DNA of 64,000 bases from assembly GCA_030704615.1 (NCBI GenBank), contig CM060731.1, positions 19,096,001 to 19,160,000 of the forward strand, in the 5' to 3' direction. This DNA is from Takakia lepidozioides (taxonomy: Eukaryota > Streptophyta > Takakiopsida > Takakiales > Takakiaceae). Made by a program: the position numbers and the translations under genes. The notes under the pieces are model-generated. The model was not told the DNA's origin, did no database searches, and saw nothing but the letters and a program-made list of their open reading frames with translations. Shown here piece after piece: positions 23,701 through 36,724 of the stretch (positions are counted from its first letter, which is position 1; each line of letters starts with the position of its first letter).

Positions 23701-24200
23701 TTAATGATAAATCTGGTTTTTCATCCATCCAATGGATGACAGTTGGCGCTAGGTTGTCTTCTCATCCCTCCAGCTTGCAGGTCGAATTTCCAGTTTTCAT
23801 CCATTGGATGAACTAGAATTCCATTTAATCGTCTTTCACAACTGCCTCCGGCTTGATAATTTGATGCTGTTTTTCATCACCTCCAAAAATCCCTAAACTT
23901 GGTGAAAAATTATAATTAGATGCCTTGTAGCTGCCTATAAAATCTCAAGAGAATCGGGGAAGAAAAGCCACACCTTTGGTTGGTTTCCATGGTTTCGCCG
24001 TATAGACAGTCTGCCGCTTCCTAACAGTAAAAATACTGGTGGTGCCCCCAGGGGGTCTTTGGCCCTGCCACTGGGCCACAGAACATCTGGAGTTCCCTCC
24101 TACACACTTTGCATCGCTGAGGAGTTCAAAACTTTGTCGGGAAGCTCCTTCACCCGTCGTTTGCTCCGATGCAGCACTTGCTTTGTCGCGATATTTCATC
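20790..24200. other. No gene recognised
   Basis: Mixed non-coding DNA. Features seen are a perfect 10-bp hairpin stem GTCGAGAGCG...CGCTCTCGAC at 21879-21907 and several homopolymer runs. Text-like repeats around CATCCATTGGATGA occur at about 23718-23735 and 23798-23812. It could be old LTR or other repeat sequence. I found no rRNA or tRNA signature. Confidence 0.4.
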
Positions 24201-24414
24201 GCTGTACAGATTGTTTCCTCCAATTGCCAAGACTCCTCGCCGCGTGCTCCTACTGGACTTGAAAGGCGGGAGAATAGAGAGATCGCAATCCGGGACTGGA
24301 ATTGTCGTCATGTATTGTTTCGAACAGGTGCATGTTGTCGTTACTGGTATCGAATTGGCAGCCTGTCTGCTCCCCTGTTGCACTCTCCATGAGTTTGTCG
24401 AGACCCTCGTTGAC

Positions 24415-25440
24415 AGTGCCAAGCATCGTGCCACATATTTGCACAATGATACCATCTTGCAAATCTGGTTTCAGCAACTGCAACACCTTGACTTGATGCT
24501 TGCACAAGTTGCTCTTCTCAGCCCATGGGCAATCGCAACATGCCCATTCTGATGCAGGACTGTGGATCGTGTAGACAACTCCAGGCTTCGATTGACTTTT
24601 GACATATGCGGGCAAGTCGTCTCCAGCAGGCAATTCTACATCTAACTCCGGTATCTCCCGTGCTAGGAAGACTGCATTAGACATGAAGTTCTCCTGTCTT
24701 TTGTTGCGGATGAACCCATGCACCTTCAAGTTTCCCATGAAACAGTAGTGGGTAAGTAAACCTTCAACTAGCTCGTATATTAACCAATCCATTCTACGCC
24801 CGTCCATTTTCTCTTTTCCACTACGCAACCTTGCTTTGAGGTTGCCATGGTACGCTTCAATGCCTGCATTTGTGTCTTGGCTGGCATGCGGGACATTGCG
24901 CACTCCCGTGACCCACATTTTAAATTTTGGAACCCACTCCTTGTGGATGTAATCCCAGAAATCCCCTGCATCTGGATATGTGCACTCCAACATCCACAAT
25001 TGCAATTCAGCCCATTCCTCTACCGCATCACCCCCTGGAGCCTCCTTGTTGTACATCATCTGACCCATACCCTTTAGCACGAGACTTGCAAGTTGTCCAT
25101 CATTGATCTTCCTTATAGCATTTTTCAACCAAGCACGGCGAACATGCCACAAGCAAAGGTAAATCGCAACATCTGGAAACACCTCCCTGCAATAGAGGAA
25201 TGGGTTCGGTAAGCCTTGGGAGTACAACAATGATCAGAAAACCCCTGAAATTAAACGCAATGAAAGTGAACTCACCGAATCGCATTGATTTCCGCATCGG
25301 CGTCATCAACAATGAAGGCATTGGGTCGCCAAGCGGGTTCATCTTCCCTGAGTACTCACAGCAAAGAGCGAAGCCATGAAACAATATCGGCCGTTTTGTT
25401 CCTGGCTGATATGACATAGGCTACGGGTATGCCGTTTCAG
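24415..25440 (-). pseudogene. MULE transposase, C-terminal half with SWIM zinc finger
   Basis: The minus strand from about 25440 reads VAYVISARNKTADIVSWLRS, then VLREDEPAWRPNAFIVDDAD (second catalytic aspartate region). An intron of about 60 bp follows, then EVFPDVAIYLCLWHVRRAW and an all-helical segment with NAGIEAYHGNLKARL carrying the catalytic glutamate. It ends in a SWIM finger of the C-x-C...C-x-H type (CDCPWAEKSNLCKHQ). This is the standard Mutator-like (MULE) layout. An in-frame TGA stands where the frame otherwise needs W (about 25353), and a one-base frame change lies near 25432. A MULE transposase excises and reinserts element DNA in the nucleus. This copy is defective. Confidence 0.85.
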
Positions 25441-25479
25441 CCATGTATCGAAGACCATTAGAGTATAAAGAGGGAAGTG

Positions 25480-25875
25480 CATACACCAAAAAAATGTCAG
25501 GAAAATGGGGGGCACACAACAGGGGAGCAGATAGCATAACAGGGGAGCACACGCGAGAGCAGACACGGGGCACAGAGGCTAGGCGCGAAAGGGGGAAGAC
25601 ACAGGGGAGCAGGCAGCACAGTAGGGAAGCGTAGGGGGTCGGAAATACGGGGCTGTGAGGCTGCGCGTGGACAGGGGAACACACAGGGGAGCACACAGCC
25701 AAGTAGGGGAGCACACAGAGGAGCCAAAGGCTGCACAGACAGTGGGCGCGGACAGGGAAGCACACAGGGGAGCAAACATGTCAACAAGGGAGCACACGGG
25801 GCACAGGGGGTTGGCGCGGACAGGGGAACACAGAGGGGAGCACAGAGCCAGGGAGCAGACATGAAAGTAGTCAAG
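25480..25875. repeat. GGGGAGCACACAG minisatellite in the MULE intron
   Basis: Many AGGGGAGCACACAG and GGGGAACACA units with variable spacers. It belongs to the same family as the repeats at 19, 20, 27 and 39 kb. It separates the two halves of the MULE transposase. The long open frames on the minus strand (for example 25874-25497) are repeat artefacts. Confidence 0.8.
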
Positions 25876-25879
25876 GGAG

Positions 25880-26665
25880 CAGAGAAGGGACCACTAACCT
25901 TGCTTTTCCGAATGTAGCATCACATGCGACAATGCGATTGTGTCCTAGTTCCAGCATTTGGCGCCTCTGCCATGGAGTCTGGATACCAATAGTGAACTTG
26001 TCACCGCCGGAATCACCCGCAGTATCTTCTTCTTCGTAGAAGAAGACACATGATGGGTTGGCATCCATCCACATTTTTGTGCTGACAGGATCGCTCTCGT
26101 ATCGCTTGTATGTCTCCCAAGCTAGTTTTTCTGCCAAATTTCGCACGTCGTGGTCTAACGGGAAATCATCTCGACTCCACTTGCCACCGTCTGCCAAATT
26201 CTCATGTAAATGCTATTTGTGTAAAGCCATAATTTTCGCCGCCGAAAGACCAGCCCGCAAATTCTCCATCACCCACTCCTTCATCGCTTCACTTATGCGG
26301 GGCGCAAGTGCAAAGCGAGTATGGGGACATGTTGGATCCAGAGCGCCATGACAAGGCAAACCACCTATGTCTACATGGTTTTTATTGTAGAACGTAATGA
26401 CCACTATGGCGGGATCCAAAAAACACTGCCCAATCTTGAAACTACAACAACAACCCTTCTTAAGCGATTCCGCATGGTCTTTGCTCGATCGGCGGGGACC
26501 TTGTGGTCCTTGGGCTTGCGGGGCAATCAGGTTGTTCCAGGAATGGTTTTCTCGTGACCTCGTAGCGGTCTTGGCGGAGGTATGCAAACACGAATTTCTG
26601 AATTGCGATTGTCCTCCGGGCCATATGCACAATGGTACCTGCACATGTCGTGGATTAAGAAGCTG
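25880..26665 (-). pseudogene. MULE transposase, N-terminal half with zinc-binding and first DDE aspartate
   Basis: After a GTGCAG acceptor the minus strand reads a WRKY/GCM1-like or FLYWCH-like zinc module (CCCSFKIGQCFLDPAIVVIT with HVDIGGLPCHG), then LAPRISEAMKEWVMENLRAG. In the same frame a TAG stop follows (about 26203), then the transposase core NPSCVFFYEE, FTIGIQTPWQRRQ and CDATFGK with the first catalytic aspartate. A frame further upstream (27019-26730) may be another exon. The intron between this half and the C-terminal half is filled with a minisatellite. Nonsense mutation makes it a pseudogene unless the stop is bypassed by splicing. Confidence 0.8.
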
Positions 26666-27194
26666 GTATGAAACAGATGCAATGACCACAAAATGAAAGA
26701 AAGCCGGGAAATGAACGCACAAGTAAACCACTCGATAACTGTTTGCTCGTGGCGCTATCAAACCACTCTTAGCAGCCTTGCGGGTATGAATGACTGAGAA
26801 TGTTGTTGGCACACCAGGCATTGACTGCTCTCCACAAACAAAATCTTCAGCTCTATCCCAAGGAATGACTGCGGTTTCCACAGTTCTTTTGCATCCATGT
26901 CGGCCTCTCAATATCGTTGTAGTCCAGCCCAATTGCAGGTGGTTGAAAAGACCTCCGAGCGGCCGTTGCACTCTCGCAAGCAGGTCGGACAGCAGATGGG
27001 CCGTGTGCAGCTCCAACATCGTACGAGGGACCTACGAACGAACAGTGAGAGTGATGACTCAAATCCATTGGCAGGCCCTGCAATGCTACATCCATTCCTG
27101 GACGTCCACGTGCCACCTTGCAGGGCATCACGGCCGTCCATTTTGGTGAAAGACGGCGCATATTCGCGGGACGGTTTACCCACCGTCGATCTAC

Positions 27195-28062
27195 TTTTCT
27201 GGCAGGGGAGCGCAGACAAACAGGGGCGTAGGGATAGAGGGGAACAAAACAGGGGAGCAGAAATAGAGGGGAGCGAAGGAGGGGAGCGGAGAGCGCCGCA
27301 GGGGAGCAGAGATATAGGGGACCAAAGGAGGGGAGGGGGGACGACACAGGGGAGCAGCGAAACAGGGGAGCGGAGCGCGCCACGTGGGAGCGGAATAGGG
27401 GAGCAGAGATACAGGGGAGTGGAGGCAGAGGGGAGCAGAGTGCGCCGCGGGGGGGGGGCAAACAGGGGAGCAGATATAGAGGGGAGCGAAGAGCGCCGCG
27501 GGGGAGCGAAACAGGGGAGCAAAGATACAGGGGACCGAAGGAGGGGTGCAGGGAGCTCCGCAGGAGGGGGGGGCCGAAACAGGGGAGCAGCAAGACAGGG
27601 GAGCGGAGGCAACGGGGAGCAGAGATACATGGGAGTGTAGGAGAGGAGCGGAGAGCGACGCGGGGGGGGGGGGGGGAACAGGGTCACGGAGGCACCGGGG
27701 AGCATGGAGCGCCGCGAGGGAGCGGAACAGGGGAGCAGCAATACAGGGGAGCGGAGGAGGTGAGCGGGGAGCGAAATAGGGGAGCGCAGGCGCCGGACAG
27801 CAGAGCGCGCGGGGGGAGCCAAACAAGGGAGTAGAGACACAGGGAGCGGAGAACGCCGCGAGGGAACGAGACAAGGGAGCAGACATGCAGGGGATTGGAA
27901 AGCTCCGCGGGGGGCGGGGATACAGGGGAGCAGCGCAAGAGAGTCGTAGAGGCACCAGGGAGCGGGAGCGCCACGGGGAAGCGGAACAGGGGAGCGGAGG
28001 CACAGGGGAACGGAGAGCGCCATGAGGGAGCGAAACATGGGAGTAGATATATAGGGAGCGTA
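27195..28062. repeat. GGGGAGCGGAG minisatellite, left part of an array split by element A
   Basis: About 860 bp of ACAGGGGAGCGGAG-type units with several G runs. It breaks off at element A, and similar units resume at 39766-39945 on the other side. The repeat probably predates the insertion. Frames of 246-428 codons on both strands are spurious. Confidence 0.8.
28054..28062. repeat. Left 9-bp target-site duplication of element A (GGGAGCGTA)
   Basis: GGGAGCGTA lies at 28054-28062 and exactly again at 39766-39774. Nine bases is the usual length for MULE-type insertions. The flanking minisatellite contains many GGGAGCG strings, so the match is partly expected by chance. Confidence 0.5.
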
Positions 28063-28661
28063 CAACGACGCAATGGCGTGAGCGCGCGAGCGTACGCTCA
28101 CGCAGGAGTGACGTGGCGTGAGCCTGCACACACGCTGACGTGGCGTGAGCGTCATGTCAGCATGCTGATGTGGCGGTAAATGATGACGTGGCACTGTCCG
28201 TCATCTGCCACGTCAGCATTAACATGCGCCGCCTATAACCGTGGATGGTCCTATGACCGTGGAATTAATGCAGGGAATCTTGCCTAAATAGAATCAAGAC
28301 GAGCGTTGAGGCCATTGCAACATCCAACATTGTGCAATTACAAATGCTTGTTTCACTTTTACAATTACGAGGACAAAAAAATATCCACAAAGTGTGCGCC
28401 ATAAAGGCTGCACGGGAAGACTTCCTCCCTCCTCAAATAACAATGAGAGTTAGGATCATCTTCAAAAGATGATTGTAGTGCATAGCGACAGCAAGACATG
28501 TAGACTTCGAACGGTGCAATGACAAATGTGCACTACCTAAAAGTTGTCACTCAGAGCTCACTCCGTATAGTTGGAGGCCATATCATTGCACCGCCGACGA
28601 ATTGATGTGAATTACACATTTCAAATCATGGTCGTCCACATACCACATTGCATAGTTGATG

Positions 28662-31600
28662 CTACCCATGTGTTGTATCCCGCTGCAAAAGAGTATCGAC
28701 CTCGTTGAAACTCATAGTGGCCTGGTCAATGAAGTTGTCACGTTTGGGATCGCAAACCATCATCTTCAAAAATATGAAATACAAATGTTTGCAGGGTATG
28801 AATTTACCTCTCTTGCCCAAACTGGTTGATAGCATATTCACAAAATCAAGACATGTGCAATTGGGGAAATTGGAAACCGTGATGTCGTAGGTCCTGTCAT
28901 GAACAGCAGATGTGGAAGTGATGATTGTGAATACCCGACCATATCCTGGATCGGGTACTTCCGTGGTGCTTCCAACACGAGCTTGGAGCATTCTTGCAGA
29001 CTCCACTTTCCCAAAGTGTTCAGCGGTTGGAGGGAAATGTCGAACGAGCTTTCCATCTCGTTTGGTTGGCCACAAGTCAGGATTTGCCGGGGGGACCCGG
29101 GAGGACGCAGAAGTAGTAGCACATGCATGGAGTTGGGGTTGTCTCGCAAGGGAAAAAACCTGCCTCCTCCAGCATTTCAATCTCCTGAAAGCTGAGATGT
29201 GTTCCCACCTTCACGGGCCAAACGGTTGGAGGAGATGGCTTCATCACTACGGAAGGACGCACAGTTCCATGCACACATCTGGCACAATCATCTGCGCAGA
29301 ACCAGAACTTGTGGTTCTTGGCTTCTGGTTGACCGTATGGACACATCAAGCCCGTGAAAGTCGGAGCAGGAGTTCGGGCACCACCTCTGGATATAGATGA
29401 AGTGCACTTCTCGAAATTAGTTGCCCTAATCGCTATACATTTCACACGAGACCCTACACTTGTGCGTTCTATGTGCCAAACGTGGTCGGGGCATGCGGAC
29501 TCAAGCACATCAAGGGGGTTGTTTCTCTCCTGCACCATTTCAGTGGCACTGTTTGATGCTGGAGCTTGCCGTCGTGTTGGAGGTTCCTCCACAATGGAGG
29601 TTCCGGACATGGAGCTGTCATGCAGGGGAACACGAGGCTTCGAGAAGTTATCACGGTCTGCCCTGTGGGAATCTGAATCCGAACCAGGTGGAGTGTTCAA
29701 TTTCCTCTTACAGGAGCCGAATCTCTCCTCCCCTTCGAGATGTGGAACTCTAGAAACAAGTGGCGTTCCCTGGGCATACATGCTCACCGCCCGTGCTATC
29801 TTGATTGGATCCCAGATCTGTTTGCAGCACGCAACATCAACTCCCATTTGTCCGGACCCTTGCCACCAACCCCACCTCGTAAGAAATCACGGTATCGGGT
29901 TTGTTGTTGTAAGACACGTATCAAATCATCTGTTGTTGCCACATACAAATCCCGACCTCGTTTCCCAGACTGCTGCAACCATGCGTTGTGCACAGTTTCT
30001 GCCAAATTGCAAGATGGCATGTCCGCCATTTCCTCAATGGACATGTTCTGCAAAGTGCAAAATCACACTTCAAAACAGTGAACAGAAAACAACATAAAGA
30101 AAGCGATGACACAATAAAATGGAAAGCAAATGTATGAAAAAAGCAATAAATATAAGCCTCGTACCAATGGCATGGCTGCTCCCCACTGTCTATACCGGAA
30201 GTGCCAAAATGCCAGCCAATCTTCCAATGCTCTCATACTCTCAAGTGATGCAGCTCCAGAAGAGAACCACCAGGCACGAATTGTCTGGAACAAAGTGTCC
30301 ACCTCCTTCATTGTTCTAGCATCTTTGTACTCTTTGCACAATTTACGGTGCTGAGTCTGCATCTCTGGTTTGATGTCCGACTTTGTATGTTTTTCCAGAG
30401 ATTGTGTCCAATGGAATAGACATTGTACGCTCTTTTCCTCGCATTGGCACTTTGGGTCGCCCGATCCGAAGACAATACGAACAGGATTGAAATTGCTTGA
30501 GCACTGTCTGCCATGAAACCTACGAAATTTGGAGATGGCAGCACATGGCAGCCCATGACACATATCAGGGATTCCACATGAGCTTCTGGGATTCCGTATC
30601 CTCGGATTGCATGTCACAACTGCAATTGTCATAACTCGTTGGTACACTGGATCGTAGACATGACAAGCCATTGTTGTCCAATCCTTCACTCGTTTCACAT
30701 GATCAAACATGAAAAACAGTTTGCAAAGTCCCCAGTCTTCTACATCCGCTTCACGAGGCTACCCCACTGCCCTCCCCAACAGTCGACATTTTGAAAAGAA
30801 AAACTTTGATGGCCACCTTGACCTGGGGAATCCATTGTCCTGGATGTAATCGTACTTGCTCACTCGTTTCAATTCCATAGTGTCTATGTAGCCTCTGATC
30901 CCAGAAGCCCATTCTCAATTGCATTGATGTTGTGATGTCGAATGTTCGGTGAACTTAAAGTGGAGAAATGATCCATGACCAGGTCCAATGCTGCACCGTC
31001 AAGTTTAGTCCCCCCACATAATCCCCTTTCACTCAAAATATGGCTTTCCTAGAAGGACTTGCTTGCGCCAAAAAAGAAAAGAGCAATTATTAAAATTGCA
31101 GATGTTGTTTTTGATGTGGCTGGGGTTCTTCCGAAAGCATTGTTTAATCAACATCGGATAATTGTCTCAACATATCCCGGTCGTTAATCCAACAACACCC
31201 TTCGAGACATTGATGGTTAGGATTTATGGACTCCTTCGAGACCTGATGGTTATGGAATCCGAAATTGCACACAAGCTTCATTCGTCGTGTTTTCAAAAAC
31301 AGTGGACAACCATAGTACATTTCTTGCTCCGCAGAAGCGCCAAGCAGGATGGCACAAGTTTGCAGAATGTGCAGAGAAAGTGGTGACGGAGGTGTGGGAG
31401 GGGCAGTCCCAGGCGAAATGGATTTTTCCGCCAGGAACCCTCCCATTCGCTTTTTTGATTACTGGAACCCCAGACTGAAAGCGAAAGTTTCTGCAATTCA
31501 ATTCTCAAACCTAAGGGTCCATTGCAAACTGTCCTCCTTGAAAAAAGCTGTGTCATTCATTATGAATATTGGATGTGTTGTGTGCTGGACCACGGGTGGC

Positions 31601-32330
31601 CAGTCGTGTTTCGTGTAATTCCATTGGCATTCATGATGGTACACAACTACAACGCGCGAAGGAGGAGCAGGGCCAGCTTCGAATATCGAATAGGATTATT
31701 GCCATCAAGAAGTCTCCGGCAAAGCACTCACAGGAACCGGCATTCAAAGCGCTTAATCAATTTTATCCCGCCAACTCATTTTGAATCCAGACATTACGCC
31801 CATCGCCCGCAATTTTGGAATGACCACTGAAACTCTCTTTCATCAGCTCTCTCCAACCACAGTAGGAAGGACTGGATTTGGAATTTCACTTATGTCATTA
31901 TCGGAAGAATCCAAAAGCTCAACGATTGGAGTGGAGGACGTCTGTTCTTTTTTCACCACCACCTCCCTCTTGTCTTCAACGACCGAAGCAGCAGTCCCGG
32001 CGTCACATATGACCCAAGGGACTTTCGCCGAGGCTCTCCAAGTACTCTGTATCGACCAGGACGCACTCTCCACTGGCTGATATGAGCCGTCTCATCACGG
32101 TTTTGGAAAGAGTATTTCAACAACTTCCCTTTAAGATCGTACACCTCTTTCTCCAAAAAGATGGAGCCATTCTGCAGCTGAAAACGGGTAGCCAAGACAT
32201 GTTCCAGAACAATTTGCAAATCCATTGTCAAGGACTTCCTGGGAGAACGGCACTGGTTTGTCGTCAGAGAAGAACTCCGCTTCAAAGGAAGCCATCTTCC
32301 TTCCTCGCGTACGTTTGTACCTTGTTATCG
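28662..32330 (-). pseudogene. DDE/SWIM transposase of element A, frameshifted
   Basis: It is homologous along its length to the transposase of element B. The N-terminal part (about 32073-31843: WVICDAGTAASVV, then ELLDSSDNDISEIP) matches the acidic linker of B, followed by a degraded cysteine-rich module. The catalytic part reads MFDHVKRVKDWTTMACHVYD (first Asp), then in a shifted frame GFMADSAQAI (second Asp), CLFHWTQSLEKHT, and WLAFWHFRYRQWGAAM. The next exon has DMPSCNLAETVHNAW (catalytic Glu). A zinc module PAPTFTG...FWFCADDCARCVHG and a SWIM finger (CTCLDF...CKHLYF) end it. Several frameshifts and stops are present. It is related to MULE transposases but is a distinct family from the copy at 24-27 kb. 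Confidence 0.75.
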
Positions 32331-32339
32331 CAGATCTAG

Positions 32340-33148
32340 TGTAAATCGGTTTACTGATGTCTCCAGAACACAGTTGAAGAATGAGCAGAGAATATGGCGG
32401 AGGAAGCTCAGACAACGACTGTGCATATTATGTTATTCTTTCCAGATATGCAGCCGTCCATTTTAATTACTTTCTTGTGGGCCCAGTGGTCAGAGTATCC
32501 CTAGGAGCAGTGTCGGCAGCTGTTTAAACCGTTAACCAGAACCTCATCAATAAACCAATAACAAAGCCGATTTCCTGGAAGCATGCCACAGGATCTGAGG
32601 ATGGGATTGCAGATTAAGTAAATGTATCTTTATACTACTACCAATGACCATGCGCACCTGGAAAGTTCCAAATGTGAAACGAATGTGGGGTTTGGCTAAC
32701 AAGAATGACCGTGTATGATATTCCAAGATTTGTCATCAAACTCTCGTTCATTTACATTTATTTGTGTAAGACTGTGCGCCAAGATTTCTGGGATTCGCTG
32801 TTATTTTTAAATATTGAAACCGTTCTAATAAAGAACACGCCGTTATTTTGGGCGACACACGTCAGACATCCATAACTGAATACGAACAGCTGTACACCAA
32901 TTGCTGGCATGTGCACTAATAAGGGAACGACTATGTATAACGGTCACGCGAGAGGGAATCCGATGCTTCTAGAGACACGCAAGAACGCAGGCAATCCCGC
33001 AAGAAATCGGGAGTCACTGCGTTTTTCTACTTTTCGCGCTTAGAGAGAGAGTGGTAGTCAAGCTGGAGAGGGTTCCTTCTACAATACGAAAGAGAAGAAA
33101 GTCTCTTTATTTTACTTCCCTTAGAGAGAGACGCAGAGCAAGAGAGCA
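32340..33148. promoter_or_regulatory. Divergent intergenic region of element A
   Basis: About 800 bp between the 5' ends of the two divergent genes, A/T-rich and without convincing open frames. Promoters for both genes should lie here. Unlike element B, the regular palindrome array is not in this gap but starts further right, within the first intron of the methyltransferase gene. Confidence 0.45.
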
Positions 33149-33590
33149 AATGACGAGGCGTCGTTTGTTGGAGAACACAGGGCCAAGGCAGCAGGTGAAC
33201 GCGGAGACTGATTCAGAAGAGCAGACGGAGACTGAGGCAGCGACTGTGACACAGTCGGCGATAAGAGTGCGCCAGCCTGTGGAGGCAGAGATGATTCGCA
33301 GGGACACTGAAGGAGGTGGAAGCACGCGGAACGCCGAACCGGGAGAAGGTCCAAAACCCTAGAGCAGACAGAAATTCCAGCAGATGTGAGAAGGAAGAGG
33401 AAAGCTGCAGAAGGGGATCCAATTTCAAACCTAAGAAGGCGCCAGTAAGTTTTATCTAACTTACATTTCATTGTTGAAGATATGCGTAGAGATTGAGTGG
33501 AATGTCCCAGACAAGGATTGTCGCTACCGACCATCACAAAGGTGATTTGCTTTCTACTCCTCTACTAAGGGTTTACCGCACAATGAGTGG

Positions 33591-34136
33591 GTGACTATCG
33601 GTACAGTCATTCACTGTTGTTCAGATCATACAGTCTGTCTGATTGCCTCTCAAGGAGTCCTTTCTCTTCCCTTCTTTAGCAGGAACTACTGAATTGCGAG
33701 CGTCGTTAACGCCATTCGATTCTCCTCATGAGATTTATGTACCTATGTGTTTGAAGAGAGAGTGAGGGTCGGCATACCGTCAATCATCGTTGTTCAACCA
33801 TACAGTCTGTCTGATTGCCTTTCAAGCAGTCCTTCCTCTTCCTATGCTGGCGACGGTAATCATAGTGGAGTCAATCTGAATAATCTGCACAAACTGTCCG
33901 CCCTAAACTATACTGAATGTCGTTGCCGCCAATCACTTGCACATAGATGTCATTACACAACACCGATCCGGCAGGTCGTTATCTTTTGTGATTGTCGTTA
34001 AAGCCGTTTGCTATCGCTCTCGCGCTTTGTTTTGAATACGGCAGTATCAGCTTTGCTTATGTAGATTGTGCTGAATTGTTTCACCATTCATAGTGAGTTT
34101 CTTTGAGACAAGTGATGGTCGTTACCGCCATTCACT
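33591..34136. repeat. Element-A palindromes, first group (first intron)
   Basis: Imperfect copies of a 24-bp palindrome (arm GTGAATGTCGT, two-base centre, inverted arm) lie at about 33591, 33696, 33763, 33914 and 34111. Centres seen are TA or TG. The copies are more diverged than the second group. They sit in the long first intron just after the divergent promoter region. Confidence 0.55.
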
Positions 34137-36000
34137 ATTTGCAAATTACTCAGTCAGAACTGAATGGCATCGTGCAGAAAACTGTGAGGTCGAAGCCTAC
34201 AGGATCAGAGGGGAAAGGATCTGGAGATGGGGACGAGTCCGCAAAAAGCTCAGAGAATACAGATGAAGCAGATGAATCTGAAGTGCACTACCTTGACAAG
34301 GTGAAAGAACTCATGTCATTCCAGAAGGTAAACTCTCAGGAGGTTATAAGGACATGCTCGTATCTGGAGGGCGTCTGGACATCCCTCTGTGCCGGATGAT
34401 ATCAATGCCTGTTGTGCGTCCCCTCTTTCCATGAAATAACAAAATTGGAGAGTGATTTTGTGCATGGATATAGACTTGGTGCACAAGTTTTTTATGTGTC
34501 ACTGACGGATATAAATGGGAAAAGCACATTAGTGTCTCCAGAGATAAGTGATAACTGGGATGAGTGCTGGAAAGATGCCAATGAGGAGTTCGAGCTGGGC
34601 CTCATGATGGGAAAGAACACCCAGCAATTCTGCAACCACATGTTCTACGTCTGGGACGGCAACCACCGATTGCTGGCATGGATGGGATACATTCAGAAAC
34701 ACCATGCGAAAGACAAAGACAAGCATGTTGCTGTGGAGGCAATGGTTTTGGATCCTGGAAACGACATCGCTAGGCTTCTTACAACTATGCACGACGTGAA
34801 CAAGTAAGTCATCCAGGAGATTTCATTCCCTTTGTAGTGTCTTATTAATCCTCAAAAACAGTGTTAAGGAATGCAATGTTTCCAATGTTTTTTCAGATCG
34901 ACAGAGAAATCGCATGTGACAACAAGCTTGGTTCACACACTATTCCGAATTCAGAGGATTGGTCTAATGAAGCTGGATGATTTTCGGACAGTACTATCAC
35001 CCAATATCATCAAGAAGTGCGAAACAGGAAGAGCTGCAGGCACTTGGTATTCTTTGACACGAGAGGCGTTTCTGGAGTACATGTATGCGGTAAGCCCGAG
35101 TCTGTACTCTGTTTACTTTTCGAATACATGTTTGTAGTCCCTTCGGAGCTAATCACTACTAATCAATGCAGCAAGAACTGGCAGAGGCAGCTGAGAAGGG
35201 AAAATCCGAATATTACCGCACTACACCAGAGGAACTAAGGACATCAAAGGGTGTGGAAGCTGCAATAAAGAAGGAGTTTGAAATGCGAAGAACCAAATTG
35301 ATGTCCGCCTTCGGAAAGCAGCTTAGAATAGTAGATCTTGGACTTGGTCCAGAGTTCCTTCAGCAGATCAAAACACACTATGACAAGCATGTGCATCCGG
35401 AGATGCAGCAGAAGAAATTGCATCGGCTGGCCATATCGATGGTCGACCACAAACGAAATAAGGTGGCTGGAGATATGGAACTCAAATCAAACAGTAAAGG
35501 ACTTGAATCAGTTCCCAAAGAGCACCATACAGCCTGGCACAAAGGTGGAAGGAATCAGTGATTTGGTGTTTGATAACTGGCTCCACAAGGCTACATTTTG
35601 GAGTCAGGTGTGTATTCAAATAAGCCGTTTTCTTTTCTTCAATTATGTGATGACTATCTTATTTGCAATACTGACAAATATACAATTTGCAGCTCGAAAA
35701 GCGCGCCGTCATTGTGCTGGATCAGACTTTGAAGGACCTGAACATTTCGATTGTTTCCCCTCCCCAAATGTCATTGGAGGCATACATAAGGAAGTGGAGA
35801 GGTCTCACCTGGAGATACTGTTTTTTCCGGGAGTTCTCCAAAGATGGTAACATTTTACGGTCCAACGACTTTGACAGTCAGGTTGGAGGAGAGTGGGCCA
35901 TGATGCGAGTTGTGTATAGGTGCAATGTCATGCTTGAAACTCTATTGCTTTTTTTGGGAAAAAATGTGGCTTCATAAGGATTGCAATCATAGATCCAGAT

Positions 36001-36724
36001 TGAATGTTGTTGACAACATTCACTTCTTTGTCTGAGTCATTCTTAAACGAGTATATGAATTCACCTGGTTAGGATCTAAGGGTGTAATTATAGTGTCCCT
36101 GATTAGAATTGATAATGTCCTTGAATGGCGTTGACGACATTCACATCCGGAGTTGTTGAGAGGTCCTCAGAGTTATGTAAATTTTTGTAATGTCCATAGA
36201 GGTTACAGTGAGGGTTCGTCACTTCATATTGCTGAATGTCAATGCAGACATTCAGTTGTTCTGCATTGTTTTTGCCTCTTGCGAGGAATCTGGAGGCTTG
36301 ATAAGCTCTGTTATGAGAAATCCAAAGTGAATGTCGTTGACGACATTCACTTCTGTGTCTGTATTATTCAACAGCGACAATTTGAATTTACATGGATTGG
36401 GAGCTAAGTAATTGGTTCCTTGTTGGTATTTTTGTGAATGGCGTTGACGCCATTCACATACAGTGTTGTTGTGAGGTCCTCAGTGATATGTTCGTTATGA
36501 ATGTGCATTGAGTTTTCCTGGAGGGTTCCTTACTCGAGTTTTATGATTTCCATCCTGTGATTTTGCTTCATTTGAGGAATAATTAGGCTTGATTAGCGAA
36601 TGTCGTTGACGACATTCACTTCTATGTCTGTGTCATTCCAAACGATAGTTTGCATTCACCTAGATTAGGGTGTATTTACAGTATCATTGAATGGAATGTT
36701 TTGAATGGCGTTGACGACATTCAC
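36001..36724. repeat. Element-A palindromes, second group (intron 5)
   Basis: Seven good palindromes lie at 36001, 36122, 36232, 36327, 36435, 36596 and 36702. The best has the 11-bp arm GTGAATGTCGT, centre TG, and the exact inverted arm. A variant arm is GTGAATGGCGT. Spacing is mostly 95-121 bp. Sequence between them is partly repeated (GAGGTCCTCAG, CTTCTGTGTCTG), so the array grew by duplication. Confidence 0.85.

Noticed and set aside
26853-28194. Open frames of 246, 312 and 428 codons on both strands
   Set aside because: They lie in the GGGGAGC minisatellite, are open in several frames at once, and encode only low-complexity repeats.
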